A stretch of 49,406 nucleotides of DNA from Winogradskyella marina (GCF_015645385.1 NZ_JADOET010000020.1:1-49406); one strand, 5' to 3'. Shown: positions 18,450-27,328, counted from the stretch's first letter. Translations and numbers: made by a program. The notes: generated by a model not told the origin, from the sequence alone.

Positions 18450-19166
18450 TTAGCTCTTTTGAATAATAAATATAGCAGGCCGTTTATGTAAGTCTTCTTT
18501 ATTGTGTTTCCAATCACTAGCCGTTTTTGTTTTAATAAACTCTGTTGGTAAGGTTATGTCGCAGGCTACACAAAGTCTTGTATTTGGATGTAACGTAGCG
18601 GTTAAATCTTCAAGCATTTTCATATTTCTATAAGGTGTTTCAATAAAAATTTGAGCTTGATTTTGTTCAAAAGATATGCGTTCTAAAGTCTTTAGTTTTG
18701 ATTTTCGTTCACTTCTATCTATTGGTAAATAGCCATTAAATGTAAAACTTTGGCCATTCATTCCTGAAGCCATTAAGGCCAGTACTATAGACGAAGGTCC
18801 AACAAGTGGCACCACTTTTATATCCATTTGATGCGCTAAAGCTACAATATCTGCTCCAGGATCTGCAATTGCAGGACAACCAGCCTCAGAGAGTAAGCCC
18901 ATTGAAATCCCATTTAAACATGGATTTAAAAACGTGTTTCGTTCTTCTTCTGTAGTGTATTTATTTAATACTTGAAGTTTTAAAGACGGTTGTGATTTAC
19001 CAGGTGAAATACGTTTTATAAAACGACGTGCTGTCTTTTCGTTTTCAACAATGTATGTATCAAGATTCTCAACTATTTTTTTAATTGAAATTGGTAAAAC
19101 TTCAAGAGGTGGACTATCACCTAATCGGGTAGGTATGAGGTATAATTTTCCTTTGGTGTCGCTCAT
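18450..19166 (-). CDS. RsmI-like SAM-dependent methyltransferase
   Basis: The 238-aa protein belongs to the tetrapyrrole-methylase fold family, close to RsmI, which methylates the ribose of C1402 in 16S rRNA. Visible motifs are LYLIPTRLGDSPPLEVLP at the start, GLLSEAGCPAIADPGADIV (the SAM-site counterpart of the RsmI GTP-x-ISDPG block) and VVPLVGPSSIVLALMASGMN. It is about 45 residues shorter than E. coli RsmI (286 aa) and lacks its C-terminal domain. Many Bacteroidota carry both a classical RsmI and this paralogue, so the rRNA target is uncertain. It overlaps the upstream sugar dehydrogenase gene by one base (TAATG). Confidence 0.85.
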   Translation of the reverse strand: MSDTKGKLYLIPTRLGDSPPLEVLPISIKKIVENLDTYIVENEKTARRFIKRISPGKSQPSLKLQVLNKYTTEEERNTFLNPCLNGISMGLLSEAGCPAIADPGADIVALAHQMDIKVVPLVGPSSIVLALMASGMNGQSFTFNGYLPIDRSERKSKLKTLERISFEQNQAQIFIETPYRNMKMLEDLTATLHPNTRLCVACDITLPTEFIKTKTASDWKHNKEDLHKRPAIFIIQKS

Positions 19167-20587
19167 TAATGTATAACTAGTTTATGTGTACTTTGCGTTT
19201 TGTTTTCAATATTGATTTTCAAAATATAAATACCACTAGAGAAATCTGAGGTGTTTACGGTTTGAATATTTTCGGCAGTACGATGAATTGTTTTTACTTG
19301 TTTACCTTGTATATCATAAACAGAAATTTCAGTTAAAATATCTGGATTATCATTAGTGCCAAAGTTGATTTGAAAGCTATGCTTCGTTGGGTTTGGGTAC
19401 ACGGTTATTTCTGATAATAAATGATCGGGATTACTTAAGGTCGTATCAGTAAGTTTATAAATATGACCTCCAGCGAGATCTGACACATAAATGTCGCCAT
19501 TTACATCTTCACCAAATGATGACCATTGTCCTGTAAACTGTTGAAAGTTTTTGTTCCAAACGTCATTCGTTTCATCATAAACTAAATATCCAATTTCCTG
19601 ACTACATAGATCTGCAAAGAAGTACCAGCCATAAAAATTGGGGTAAGTAGTGCCTCGATACCTGTAACCACCAGTAATTGAACATTTAGGTGATCCATCA
19701 CCAAAGTGGCTATAACCGCTAACCGGAAAGGTAAAAGTACTTTGGTCTGGGCAACCAGATGATTGATAAGAATCGTTACCTTCATAGCATTTCCAACCAT
19801 AGTTTATACCTGTTGAAGCATCTTCTGAAGATACGCTATTAATTTCTTCATAATTACTTTGGCCAACATCAGCAATCCATTGATCACCATTTAGACGATC
19901 GAATGAAAATCTCCAAGGATTTCTTAGTCCGTAAGCCCAAATTTCAGGTAAAGCACTGGCGCCTTCAGCAAATGGATTATCAGAAGGAATGCCGTAGTTC
20001 TCAGTTTCGGTTGTTGTGTCAATATCTAATCTTAATATTTTGCCTAAAAAGCTCATTTTGTTTTGCGAGCGATTTTGAGGATCACCAGCAGAACCTCCGT
20101 CTCCAGAGGATATATAAAGGTAACCATCAGAACCAAAAGCTAAATCTCCTCCGTTGTGATTTGAATACGGTTGTTCGTAAGAAAGTATTAATAATTCCGA
20201 ATCAGGATTAGCTATATCAGAGTTTGAAGCATCTACCGTAAACCTGGAAACAACAGTATCTCCAAAGTTGTTAATATAATTTACAAAAAAGTACCCATTA
20301 TCAGCATAGTCTGGGTGAAACGCTAAACCAAGCAGTCCTCTTTCGTTTCCGCTATCTATTACGAGACTATTTATATCTAAGAAAGGCGTATCTTGTAGTT
20401 CGCCAGAAGCATCAATAATTTTTATTACACCGCTTTGTTCAACAATAAACAATCGGTCATCGCCTGCGTGTTTAATACCTAAAGGATCTACTAAATTAGA
20501 TGCTATGAGTTCTAATTCTAGCTCTTGAGCATTAGAGTACGCAAAGAAAAAAAATACGATAAAGAAAAGTGTAATGGTCGGTCTCAC
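19166..20587 (-). CDS. Secreted PQQ-type sugar dehydrogenase with T9SS sorting domain
   Basis: The 473-aa protein has a signal peptide (ending near SNAQE), a soluble glucose/sorbosone-dehydrogenase beta-propeller (about 25-365: VDPLGIKHAGDDRLFIVEQS, LLGLAFHPDYADNGYFFVNY, GDGGSAGDPQNRS, GLRNPWRFSFDR), and a type A type IX sorting domain (about 390-473, with VYPNPTKHSFQINF and SDFSSGIYILKI). It is therefore expected to reach the cell surface or medium through the T9SS. Family members oxidise aldoses with bound PQQ, but in many Bacteroidota homologues the substrate and cofactor are not established. It is read together with the methyltransferase gene downstream. Confidence 0.9.
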   Translation of the reverse strand: MRPTITLFFIVFFFFAYSNAQELELELIASNLVDPLGIKHAGDDRLFIVEQSGVIKIIDASGELQDTPFLDINSLVIDSGNERGLLGLAFHPDYADNGYFFVNYINNFGDTVVSRFTVDASNSDIANPDSELLILSYEQPYSNHNGGDLAFGSDGYLYISSGDGGSAGDPQNRSQNKMSFLGKILRLDIDTTTETENYGIPSDNPFAEGASALPEIWAYGLRNPWRFSFDRLNGDQWIADVGQSNYEEINSVSSEDASTGINYGWKCYEGNDSYQSSGCPDQSTFTFPVSGYSHFGDGSPKCSITGGYRYRGTTYPNFYGWYFFADLCSQEIGYLVYDETNDVWNKNFQQFTGQWSSFGEDVNGDIYVSDLAGGHIYKLTDTTLSNPDHLLSEITVYPNPTKHSFQINFGTNDNPDILTEISVYDIQGKQVKTIHRTAENIQTVNTSDFSSGIYILKINIENKTQSTHKLVIH

Positions 20588-20658
20588 AATTTATATGAAT
20601 GGTTAAGTTACTAATTTACAAAAAAAAGACCTTTAATTAGATTTGAAAATGTTAAGTA

Positions 20659-21114
20659 TTAGTGAATTAGTTCTTTAACTAAAATATCACACGTTTCATC
20701 AATGAGTTTAAAAACATATTTAAAGCCATCTTGTTCGCCGTAATATGGATCTGGCATATTCTTATTTTCAACTGAAGAATTAGCTTCGAGAAATAGCTTC
20801 ACTTTTTTCTTATCATCAGTATGTCTAGCTAAACTAATGATGTTAGAATAGTTTGATTGATCCATTGCGTAGATGATATCAAAGGCATCAAAATCAGTTA
20901 CTTTAAACTGCCTCGCGCTTTGCCCACTAATATCTAAACCATTTTGTTGAGCAACAGCAATAGAGCGTTTGTCTGGTGCATTGCCAATATGGTAAGCCGC
21001 TGTGCCAGCAGAATCCAAATAAAAAAGGTCTTCTGGTAGTTTAGATTGCATTATGCCATGAGCTAATGGCGAACGGCAAATATTACCTAAACACACCATT
21101 AAAATTCGAGTCAT
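20659..21114 (-). CDS. Low-molecular-weight protein-tyrosine phosphatase
   Basis: The 151-aa protein has the LMW-PTP active-site loop near its N-terminus: VCLGNICRSP with nucleophile Cys8 and Arg14, and the general-acid aspartate in MPDPYYGEQDGF. The length and order match the family. These enzymes dephosphorylate tyrosine on bacterial kinases or sugar enzymes, and no partner kinase is in the window. It starts 12 nt after dnaA on the same strand and probably shares its transcript. Its start codon directly precedes the P-loop, so the N-terminus is fixed. Confidence 0.95.
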   Translation of the reverse strand: MTRILMVCLGNICRSPLAHGIMQSKLPEDLFYLDSAGTAAYHIGNAPDKRSIAVAQQNGLDISGQSARQFKVTDFDAFDIIYAMDQSNYSNIISLARHTDDKKKVKLFLEANSSVENKNMPDPYYGEQDGFKYVFKLIDETCDILVKELIH

Positions 21115-21126
21115 AAAAAAGTGTAA

Positions 21127-22554
21127 TTAAAGTGCTAATTTTTTAGATAAGTCTTCAACGTACTTTCTGAATTGCTTATCTGTTGAAGATAAGTTATCTA
21201 CAGTTTTACAAGCATGTAATACAGTAGCGTGGTCGCGTTGTCCTATTTGTGAACCAATACTCGCTAAAGACGCTTTAGTGTATTTCTTAGCGAAAAACAT
21301 AGCTAACTGACGCGCTTGTACAATATGACGCTTTCGTGTTTTAGACTGTAGTGTGTTCACATCCATTTGGAAATAATCTGAAACTACTTTCTGAATGTAA
21401 TCAATAGAAACTTCGCGCTTAGTATTCTTAACAAACTTTTCTACAATATCTTTGGCAAGATTAATTGTGATTTCTTTTTTGTTGAACGAAGATTGTGCGA
21501 TTAATGAAATTATTGCACCTTCAAGCTCTCTAACATTTGATTTAATGTGTTTGGCAACATAATCAACAATTTCTTCTGGCATTTCAACACCATCTCTGTA
21601 AAGTTTATTCTTTAGAATTGAAACTCTAGTTTCAAAATCTGGAGTTTGTAACTCTGCAGAAAGTCCCCATTTAAAACGCGATAATAAGCGTTGCTCAATA
21701 TCTTGCATGTCTACAGGAGCTTTGTCACTTGTTAAAATAACTTGCTTTCCGTTTTGGTGCAAATGATTGAAAATATGGAAGAAAACATCTTGAGTTCCCG
21801 TTTTACCAGATAAGAACTGTACATCGTCAATTATTAAAACATCAATAATTTGATAGAAGTGAATAAAATCGTTTCTATTGTTCTTTTTAACAGAGTCTAT
21901 ATATTGTTGCGTAAATTTTTCAGCAGAAATATATAAAACTGTTTTTTCAGGATATTTATCTTTAATATCAACACCAATAGCATGTGCTAAATGTGTTTTA
22001 CCTAAACCAACACCTCCAAAAATTAATAAAGGATTAAAAGATGTTCCTCCAGGTTTGTTAGCAACAGCAATACCTGCGTTTCTTGCCAAACGATTAGAGT
22101 CACCTTCTAAGAAATTCTCAAAACTATAACTTGGGTTGAGTTGCGATTCTATCTTTACATTTCTAATGCCAGGAATTACAAACGGATTTCTTAATTCAGG
22201 ACTTTTATTATTGAATGGTACATCAACATCTTGCGATTTTAAAGCCGATCTGTTAGCACTTGGGATTTTTTCTGTAAATGGTTGTTTGTTGCCATAGGTG
22301 TTTTCCATTTTAATAACGTACACCAATTTAGCGTCTTCACCGAGTTCTTTTGTTAGTGAAACTTTTAAGATTTTCACATAATGTTCTTCTAGCCACTCGT
22401 AGAAAAACTTACTAGGAACCTGAATACTCAATGCATTACCCGAAAGTTTAACAGCATCTATAGGTTCAAACCAGGTTTTATAGGCTTGTGGTTGTATATT
22501 ATCTTTTATAAAAGCGAGACAATTACTCCATACAGATTGCGCTGTGATCTCCAT
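21127..22554 (-). CDS. dnaA: Chromosomal replication initiator DnaA
   Basis: The 475-aa DnaA has all four domains: an N-terminal interaction domain (about 1-80), a linker, an AAA+ ATPase with Walker A GGVGLGKT (180-187) and Walker B VLIIDDVQF, and a C-terminal DNA-binding domain with the signature GQRDHATVLHACKTV. It binds DnaA boxes to open oriC. The leader contains a terminator-like hairpin (22592-22617) and two DnaA-box-like sites, which suggests autoregulation. The phosphatase gene follows 12 nt downstream. In contrast to many bacteria, dnaN and recF are not adjacent, as is common in Bacteroidota. Confidence 0.98.
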   Translation of the reverse strand: MEITAQSVWSNCLAFIKDNIQPQAYKTWFEPIDAVKLSGNALSIQVPSKFFYEWLEEHYVKILKVSLTKELGEDAKLVYVIKMENTYGNKQPFTEKIPSANRSALKSQDVDVPFNNKSPELRNPFVIPGIRNVKIESQLNPSYSFENFLEGDSNRLARNAGIAVANKPGGTSFNPLLIFGGVGLGKTHLAHAIGVDIKDKYPEKTVLYISAEKFTQQYIDSVKKNNRNDFIHFYQIIDVLIIDDVQFLSGKTGTQDVFFHIFNHLHQNGKQVILTSDKAPVDMQDIEQRLLSRFKWGLSAELQTPDFETRVSILKNKLYRDGVEMPEEIVDYVAKHIKSNVRELEGAIISLIAQSSFNKKEITINLAKDIVEKFVKNTKREVSIDYIQKVVSDYFQMDVNTLQSKTRKRHIVQARQLAMFFAKKYTKASLASIGSQIGQRDHATVLHACKTVDNLSSTDKQFRKYVEDLSKKLAL

Positions 22555-22591
22555 TCGTTAAGTTAAATTTTTCGTTGTTAGTTATATTAGC

Positions 22592-22617
22592 AAAAAAAAA
22601 GAGAATTGGAATTCTCT
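22592..22617 (-). promoter_or_regulatory. Terminator-like hairpin (possible attenuator) in the dnaA leader
   Basis: AGAGAATT and AATTCTCT (22600-22617) form an 8-bp perfect stem with a 2-base gap, and the minus strand continues into nine T residues. It lies 38-63 bases upstream of the dnaA ATG. No minus-strand gene ends nearby, since the next gene upstream runs the other way, so it must act on dnaA transcription itself. Confidence 0.55.
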
Positions 22618-22622
22618 AGTAG

Positions 22623-22649
22623 TTTTCAACAGGACAAATATGTGAACAA
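22623..22649. promoter_or_regulatory. Two DnaA-box-like sequences upstream of dnaA
   Basis: TTTTCAACA (22623-22631, plus) and TTGTTCACA (22641-22649, minus) differ by one or two bases from the TTWTNCACA consensus and face each other 9 bp apart. Autoregulation of dnaA by DnaA is well known in other bacteria. The sites are too few for an origin. Confidence 0.35.
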
Positions 22650-22754
22650 AATTCTTAATAAAAAAATCAAATAAGATAGATTATTTAGATTTTTTTCCTC
22701 ATGTTTAAAACAATTGAAAATTACAAAATTTTTTCTAAATCAAACCATTAATAT

Positions 22755-23162
22755 ATGAATTATAATGAAACTAGTATAAGAGTTCGTTACGGAGAGACTG
22801 ACCAGATGGGAGTTGTGTATCATGGCAACTACGCTGTGTATTTTGAAGTTGGTAGAACGGAGTGGTTACGAGAATTTGGTCTTAGTTACAGCGGAATGGA
22901 AGCCGATGGAATAATGTTACCTGTGGTTTCGTTAACTATAAATTACAAAAATTCAGCACGTTATGATGATGTGCTTAAAGTAAAAACATCATTAAAAAAA
23001 ATGCCAACTGCGTCTATAGAATTTGAATATGAATTAAGAAACGAATCTGATGTTTTATTGGCTACCGGTAATACAATTTTGGCATTTATTGATACGGAAC
23101 GGAACCGACCTACGCGTTGTCCAAAATATCTTTTAGATAAACTGCAAGATTATTCGTTATAA
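22755..23162 (+). CDS. Acyl-CoA thioesterase, YbgC/FadM (4HBT) family
   Basis: The 135-aa hot-dog-fold protein has the 4-hydroxybenzoyl-CoA thioesterase signature YGETDQMGVVYHGNYAVYFE with the usual catalytic Asp16, and the length of the family. Such enzymes hydrolyse short or medium acyl-CoA thioesters in the cytoplasm. In Proteobacteria YbgC is linked to the Tol-Pal operon, but here it stands alone. Its last six bases overlap the end of the convergent yigZ gene. The 200-bp divergent region with dnaA is very AT-rich and I see no exact -7 box for this gene. Confidence 0.93.
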   Translation: MNYNETSIRVRYGETDQMGVVYHGNYAVYFEVGRTEWLREFGLSYSGMEADGIMLPVVSLTINYKNSARYDDVLKVKTSLKKMPTASIEFEYELRNESDVLLATGNTILAFIDTERNRPTRCPKYLLDKLQDYSL

Positions 23163-23762
23163 TTCTTTGATGTCAACTCCGTAAAATTGACTAAAAAGAT
23201 CAAATACTTTAGAGCTGTTGTTTTTTCTGACAGATATCTTTAGCAAACAATCGAGTTCTAAAATCTGATTTGTGATTTCAACGTCATTTTCTTTCAATAA
23301 ACGCATCACTTTGCTCATGTTTTTATACTCAAATTTGAGTTGAAATTCTTTATTTATTGTTTTTTCAACAATTTTTGAAGCTTCTAAGGCTAATTGCGCT
23401 CCTGTTCGGTATGCATTTATTAAACCACCAACACCAAGTTTTACACCTCCATAATATCTAATAACTATGATTAAAATATTGGTGACTTCAAAAGATTGAA
23501 TTTGACCATAAATGGGCATTCCCGCAGAATTGTTAGGTTCTCCATCGTCATTGGCTCTGTATTGAATGTTTTCTGTACCTATTTGGTAGGCGTAACACCA
23601 ATGTCTGGCGGCATAATGTTCTTTTTTTAAATCGTCTAGATGTTGTTTTATTTGGTCTTCATTTGTAACAGGGAAAGTGAATCCGTAGAACTTGCTATTC
23701 TTGTCTTTAAATAATTCACCTTGTCCTGGGTTTGTTATAGTTTTATATACGTCTTCTTCCAT
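23157..23762 (-). CDS. YigZ/IMPACT-family protein
   Basis: I choose the ATG at 23762 (MEEDVYKTITNPGQGELFKD, 201 aa). The frame could open 18 codons earlier, but that part lies wholly in the transporter gene and lacks similarity. The IMPACT N-terminal domain is clear: FKDKNSKFYGFTFPVTNEDQ, HYAARHWCYAYQIG, ANDDGEPNNSAGMPIYGQIQ and RYYGGVKLGVGGLINAYRTG. A C-terminal DUF1949-like part follows. YigZ proteins bind nucleic acid or translation factors, and their exact role is unsettled. The start overlaps the transporter stop by one base (TAATG), so translation is coupled. Confidence 0.92.
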   Translation of the reverse strand: MEEDVYKTITNPGQGELFKDKNSKFYGFTFPVTNEDQIKQHLDDLKKEHYAARHWCYAYQIGTENIQYRANDDGEPNNSAGMPIYGQIQSFEVTNILIIVIRYYGGVKLGVGGLINAYRTGAQLALEASKIVEKTINKEFQLKFEYKNMSKVMRLLKENDVEITNQILELDCLLKISVRKNNSSKVFDLFSQFYGVDIKEL

Positions 23763-24613
23763 TATGCTAAAGTTACTAAGGCTATTGAAATTAAGGCTAA
23801 AATAATTCCTACCCAATTCATCTTAAATATTTTCTCCTTAAATAGTATAAGACCAGTTAATGTTGAAAGGGCTAGAATCGCAATATGATTAATGGTAAAT
23901 AAGGTTGAGCTTTCAGTGTTTTCTAAGCGCAATGCCATTAGCAAAAAATGAATGGAGCAATAATTTACTAAACCCAAAGCGATACCTAAAGGAATGCTTT
24001 TAAAGTTGAATTTTATTTTAGACTTTATACGTTTTCCTATTAAAAGTGTGGTACCAATAATTGCTGCCATTGTAAAGATTGTTGAAGAAAATAGTGCGAT
24101 TTTATCATCTGGTGCAAAATAATTTATTGAGGTGTCAATAATACCAGAACCTAAAAACAAAAGTATTGGTAAATAAATGGATTGCGTAAGCACCACGTTT
24201 TCTTTTGGTTTTACAGCGGTTAGATATACAGCAATCAAAGCTAGTATGATTCCGATTATTTTCTGAGCTCCAATACTTTCATTAAATACAATAATGCCAA
24301 AAATAACGGGAATAATAACGCTCATTTTGCTAGCCACAGAAGCTACTGAAAGACCATTTTTCTGTGCTGTTAGTCCTAAAACATTAAAAATAGCAATGAA
24401 TAGAAACCCTAGAGCAATTGCAGGAATAAACCAACCAGACGCTATGATTTCTGTAGGTGAAATTGATCCTTTATAAAGTAAAAACCCTAATGTTGAAGCT
24501 GTAAAGTAATTAACAACAATACCTTGAAGAATATTAATCTCATATTTTTTAAAGAGTTTAAAGACTACAAAAATTGCTGTAGACGATAGAATACTAATCA
24601 GTAAATAAATCAA
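23762..24613 (-). CDS. DMT-superfamily (EamA-like) transporter
   Basis: The 283-aa integral membrane protein has about ten hydrophobic helices arranged as two EamA-like halves (first half to about residue 140, second from about 147). Motifs such as ASKMSVIIPVIFGIIVFNES and GIILALIAVYLTAVKP in the first half are repeated as LSTLTGLILFKEKIF and GIILALISIALVTLA in the second. Relatives export metabolites or amino acids, and the substrate is unknown. Translation is coupled to the HAD gene upstream (4-nt ATGA overlap) and to yigZ downstream. Confidence 0.88.
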   Translation of the reverse strand: MIYLLISILSSTAIFVVFKLFKKYEINILQGIVVNYFTASTLGFLLYKGSISPTEIIASGWFIPAIALGFLFIAIFNVLGLTAQKNGLSVASVASKMSVIIPVIFGIIVFNESIGAQKIIGIILALIAVYLTAVKPKENVVLTQSIYLPILLFLGSGIIDTSINYFAPDDKIALFSSTIFTMAAIIGTTLLIGKRIKSKIKFNFKSIPLGIALGLVNYCSIHFLLMALRLENTESSTLFTINHIAILALSTLTGLILFKEKIFKMNWVGIILALISIALVTLA

Positions 24614-25221
24614 AACAACAATTTTTTAGTTTCAAAGAGTGTTACAACATCTTCTTTGGTTTCATCTATATTCCATGTGTAAAAACCCATGGCATCAGCT
24701 GTGTCGGTGTTATCTTTAGTATCGTCAACAAATAAACAGTCGCTAGCAGTAAGGTTGTTTTCTTTTAGGACAAAGTCAAAAATAGCTGTATTTGGTTTTC
24801 TTAGGTTAATTTCTTGCGATAAGTAAAAGGCATCAAAACAATTTTTAAATTCATCAAAAAAAGGGACTGTTTCTTTTACAAAATCAATATGCATATCGTT
24901 CGTATTGCTCAACAAAATGAGATTATAGTCGTTTTGATTTGCTAACTTTTTAATAAACTCTAACCGATGCAGAGGGAAGTCTTTTATAATATAGTTCCAA
25001 GTGTCAATAAGTTTGGTTTCATTAATTGTTGAAAACTTAGTTTTATAAAACTCTAGAAACTCTACAGTCGAAATTTTTCCAACTTCATAGTGTTCATTAG
25101 TAGTTATCATATCATCTTCAAAAGTCTCTAGATTAAAAATGTCTAAAGCATTTTGCATGGCACCTTTTTTATCTAAGTTGATAAATACATCACCAAAATC
25201 GAAAATTAATGTTTTAATCAT
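24610..25221 (-). CDS. HAD-superfamily hydrolase (subfamily IA)
   Basis: The 203-aa protein is a haloacid-dehalogenase-type phosphatase. Motif I is IFDFGDVFINLD with nucleophile Asp8 and Gly at the usual second-Asp position, as in the YihX/epoxide-hydrolase-like branch. Motif II is ILLSNTND, motif III the Lys of LRKPN, and motif IV LFVDDTKDN. A helical cap lies between about residues 15 and 85. The substrate is not predictable. It is the first gene of a tight minus-strand run with the transporter and yigZ, separated from ribD by about 100 bases with a small hairpin. Confidence 0.88.
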   Translation of the reverse strand: MIKTLIFDFGDVFINLDKKGAMQNALDIFNLETFEDDMITTNEHYEVGKISTVEFLEFYKTKFSTINETKLIDTWNYIIKDFPLHRLEFIKKLANQNDYNLILLSNTNDMHIDFVKETVPFFDEFKNCFDAFYLSQEINLRKPNTAIFDFVLKENNLTASDCLFVDDTKDNTDTADAMGFYTWNIDETKEDVVTLFETKKLLF

Positions 25222-25242
25222 TTGCCGTTTGTTACATTGAGT

Positions 25243-25261
25243 ACCTGTCTATTGAACAGGT
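25243..25261. repeat. Short inverted repeat between ribD and the HAD gene
   Basis: ACCTGT (25243-25248) and ACAGGT (25256-25261) are separated by seven bases. There is no T tract, so an operator or mRNA hairpin is as likely as a terminator of ribD. Confidence 0.35.
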
Positions 25262-25318
25262 GAGTTTTGTACTTATTAAGTTTGTCTATTCTTTATATGC
25301 TATTAAGACCTGATAAAT

Positions 25319-26326
25319 CTATTGTATAGGTTTGAGAATTTTTAGTTTATCATCTAAAATCTCATGTTCCGAAATTAATTGGCCTTTCAATTTTGGTGCT
25401 TTTGTACCGTTCTCAAATTCAGAATTACCAATAAAAACCCGTGCTTCGTCCCATAGGTTTTCATTAATAAAGGTTTGAAGCGTTTTTGCACCACCTTCAA
25501 TAATTATAGAATTAATGTTTTGTTGATATAATAAATCGATAATTTGAATTGCTACCGGGTTTTCAAAATCGATGTTTTTATTTGTAACTCTAATGGTTTT
25601 AGCCTCATCATTAAATACAGTATAGGTAGAATCTAACTTCGAACGCTTATCTAAAACGACTCTAATCGGATGCGCGCCAGGCCAATCTCTAACCGTTAAA
25701 CTCGGATTGTCTTCAATTACTGTATTGGTTCCAACCAATATAGCCTGTTCTTCAGCACGCCATTTATGTACTAATTGACGCGAATATGTATTCGTAATCC
25801 AAACGGGTTCTTTTTTGTTCTTAGTCATAGGAGCGATAAAACCATCACTAGTTTCTGCCCATTTTAATATAATATAAGGACGTTTTTTATTGTGAAATGT
25901 GAAAAACCGTTTGTGATGTGCTTTGCATTCTGCTTCCAGAACTCCAACAGTGACATTACAGCCAGAAGCTTTTAGTTTAGCAATGCCTTTTCCTGCTACT
26001 TCCGGGTTATCATCAACACAACCAATAACTACATTTGGGATGTTGTGTGTAACAATTAAATCGCTACAAGGAGGTGTTTTTCCATAATGACTGCAAGGCT
26101 CAAGCGTTACATAAAGTGTGCTTTTGGTTAAAAGAGACTTGTCTTTTACAGAATTTATGGCATTGACTTCCGCATGGTGACCACCATATTTGCTTGTAAA
26201 CCCTTCACCAATAATACTATCGTTATAAACGATTACAGCACCAACCATAGGATTTGGTCTTGTAGTTCCCAATCCGTTTTTGGCAATTTGCAAACAGCGT
26301 GATATGTAGATTTCGTGAGTGTTCAA
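25319..26326 (-). CDS. ribD: Bifunctional riboflavin biosynthesis protein RibD
   Basis: RibD deaminates the pyrimidine ring of the riboflavin precursor and then reduces the ribosyl chain with NADPH. The N-terminal deaminase (about 1-145) has the zinc site HAEVNA (His51, Glu53) and PCSHYGKTPPC (Cys78, Cys87). The reductase domain follows (about 147-335), with LKWAETSDGFIAP, AILVGTNTVIEDNPSLTVR and the glycine-rich SIIIEGGAKTLQTF. At 335 aa it is slightly short but complete. It directly follows the LEA-like lipoprotein gene with no intervening base. No FMN riboswitch is seen in front of it, and other rib genes are elsewhere. Confidence 0.96.
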   Translation of the reverse strand: MNTHEIYISRCLQIAKNGLGTTRPNPMVGAVIVYNDSIIGEGFTSKYGGHHAEVNAINSVKDKSLLTKSTLYVTLEPCSHYGKTPPCSDLIVTHNIPNVVIGCVDDNPEVAGKGIAKLKASGCNVTVGVLEAECKAHHKRFFTFHNKKRPYIILKWAETSDGFIAPMTKNKKEPVWITNTYSRQLVHKWRAEEQAILVGTNTVIEDNPSLTVRDWPGAHPIRVVLDKRSKLDSTYTVFNDEAKTIRVTNKNIDFENPVAIQIIDLLYQQNINSIIIEGGAKTLQTFINENLWDEARVFIGNSEFENGTKAPKLKGQLISEHEILDDKLKILKPIQ

Positions 26327-26785
26327 TTAGAACTTAATTTTTACATCTTGAATTTCATCTACAGAATATGTTGAGGAATATCCCATAATCTTATATTTTA
26401 TATCGCCTTTGATATGCACTTTTAGGCTTTGCGAAATTAAACTTCCTAAAAGACTTCCAAGATTCTTGTCATTTACAAGGCTCTCAGTTGCAACTTTAAC
26501 GGTTAGTGGAATAGTGAATCTCTCTCGTTTAGGAACGTCAAACTCATCTGATACTACAGAAGCTAACTCTAAATCATTAATAAACACCTTAAGATCGTCT
26601 GTTTTTAAAGTGCCACCAACATCATTTTTATTTAAAAATAACGCTTCTGTTTTTATGGTTACGTGTTTTGAATTAGAGTCTATAACTTTAAAATTCTCTA
26701 ATCTTACAAACTCTGGCTTTTTGGTAAAAGAACAGTTGAAAAGTAGTGTAAAAGTTAGGGAAAACATTAAGAGTCTTTTAAACAT
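26327..26785 (-). CDS. LEA-type-2-like lipoprotein
   Basis: The 152-aa protein has a lipoprotein signal (LLFNC, acylated Cys18), then a beta-rich domain with the pattern of LEA14/WHy proteins: ENFKVIDSNSKHVTIKTEAL, LNKNDVGGTLKTDDLKVFIN and FTIPLTVKVATESL. It would be anchored in an envelope membrane facing the periplasm. The function is unknown. It is the first gene of a two-gene unit with ribD (adjacent, no gap), a pairing I do not take as functional. It is transcribed divergently from the GNAT gene at 26837. Confidence 0.75.
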   Translation of the reverse strand: MFKRLLMFSLTFTLLFNCSFTKKPEFVRLENFKVIDSNSKHVTIKTEALFLNKNDVGGTLKTDDLKVFINDLELASVVSDEFDVPKRERFTIPLTVKVATESLVNDKNLGSLLGSLISQSLKVHIKGDIKYKIMGYSSTYSVDEIQDVKIKF

Positions 26786-26803
26786 AAAATTGTTTTTATA
26801 CGT

Positions 26804-26811
26804 ATTTTTGG
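26804..26811 (+). promoter_or_regulatory. -7 box of the GNAT-prmC unit
   Basis: TATTTTTG matches TAnnTTTG exactly and ends 25 bases before the GTG start at 26837. A -33 element at correct spacing is not evident. Confidence 0.5.
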
Positions 26812-26836
26812 TTTTGCTAAAAAAAAAGATAATTAA

Positions 26837-27328
26837 GTGCGTAAAGATACTATTGTTATTCGAGAAATTGAAGTTAAAGACAACCCTAAAATAGCGAAAG
26901 CCATACGGGAGGTTTTAATAGAAATGGGTGCGCCAAAAGTTGGTACAGCCTATGAAGACGCAGCACTCGATTGCATGACGGAAACCTATAGCGATAAGAA
27001 AAAAGCATATTTTGTAGTTGAAAACGGTGATGATATCATTGGAGGCGCAGGAATTTCACCATTAGATAACCATGAAGGCAAAGTTTGCGAACTTCAAAAA
27101 ATGTATTTTATGTCAGAAGCTCGAGGAAAAGGTTTGGGAGCTGAAATGATGAAAACATGCCTGGAGTTTGCTAAGCAAGCTGGATTTAAACAGTGTTATT
27201 TAGAAACATTACCTTATATGACTGATGCTCGTAAACTTTATAGAAAAGTAGGCTTTAAAAGTTTAGAGAAGCCAATGGGAAACACAGGACATTATTCATG
27301 CACTGTTTGGATGCTAAAAGATTTGTAA
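26837..27328 (+). CDS. GNAT-family N-acetyltransferase
   Basis: The frame opens with GTG (product MRKDTIVIREIEVKDNPKIA, 163 aa). The acetyl-CoA loop EARGKGLGAEMMKTCLEFAK (about 94-113) and the YRKVGFKSLEKPMGNTGHYS end identify a GNAT. The LQKMYFMSEARGKGLG wording is typical of a common Bacteroidota family with unknown substrate. The protein is complete. It lies 3 nt before prmC and probably shares its transcript. Confidence 0.88.
   Translation: MRKDTIVIREIEVKDNPKIAKAIREVLIEMGAPKVGTAYEDAALDCMTETYSDKKKAYFVVENGDDIIGGAGISPLDNHEGKVCELQKMYFMSEARGKGLGAEMMKTCLEFAKQAGFKQCYLETLPYMTDARKLYRKVGFKSLEKPMGNTGHYSCTVWMLKDL

Noticed and set aside
22555..22754. Chromosomal origin next to dnaA
   Set aside because: Only two imperfect DnaA-box-like sites and no iterated AT-rich unwinding pattern; more likely a dnaA control region.
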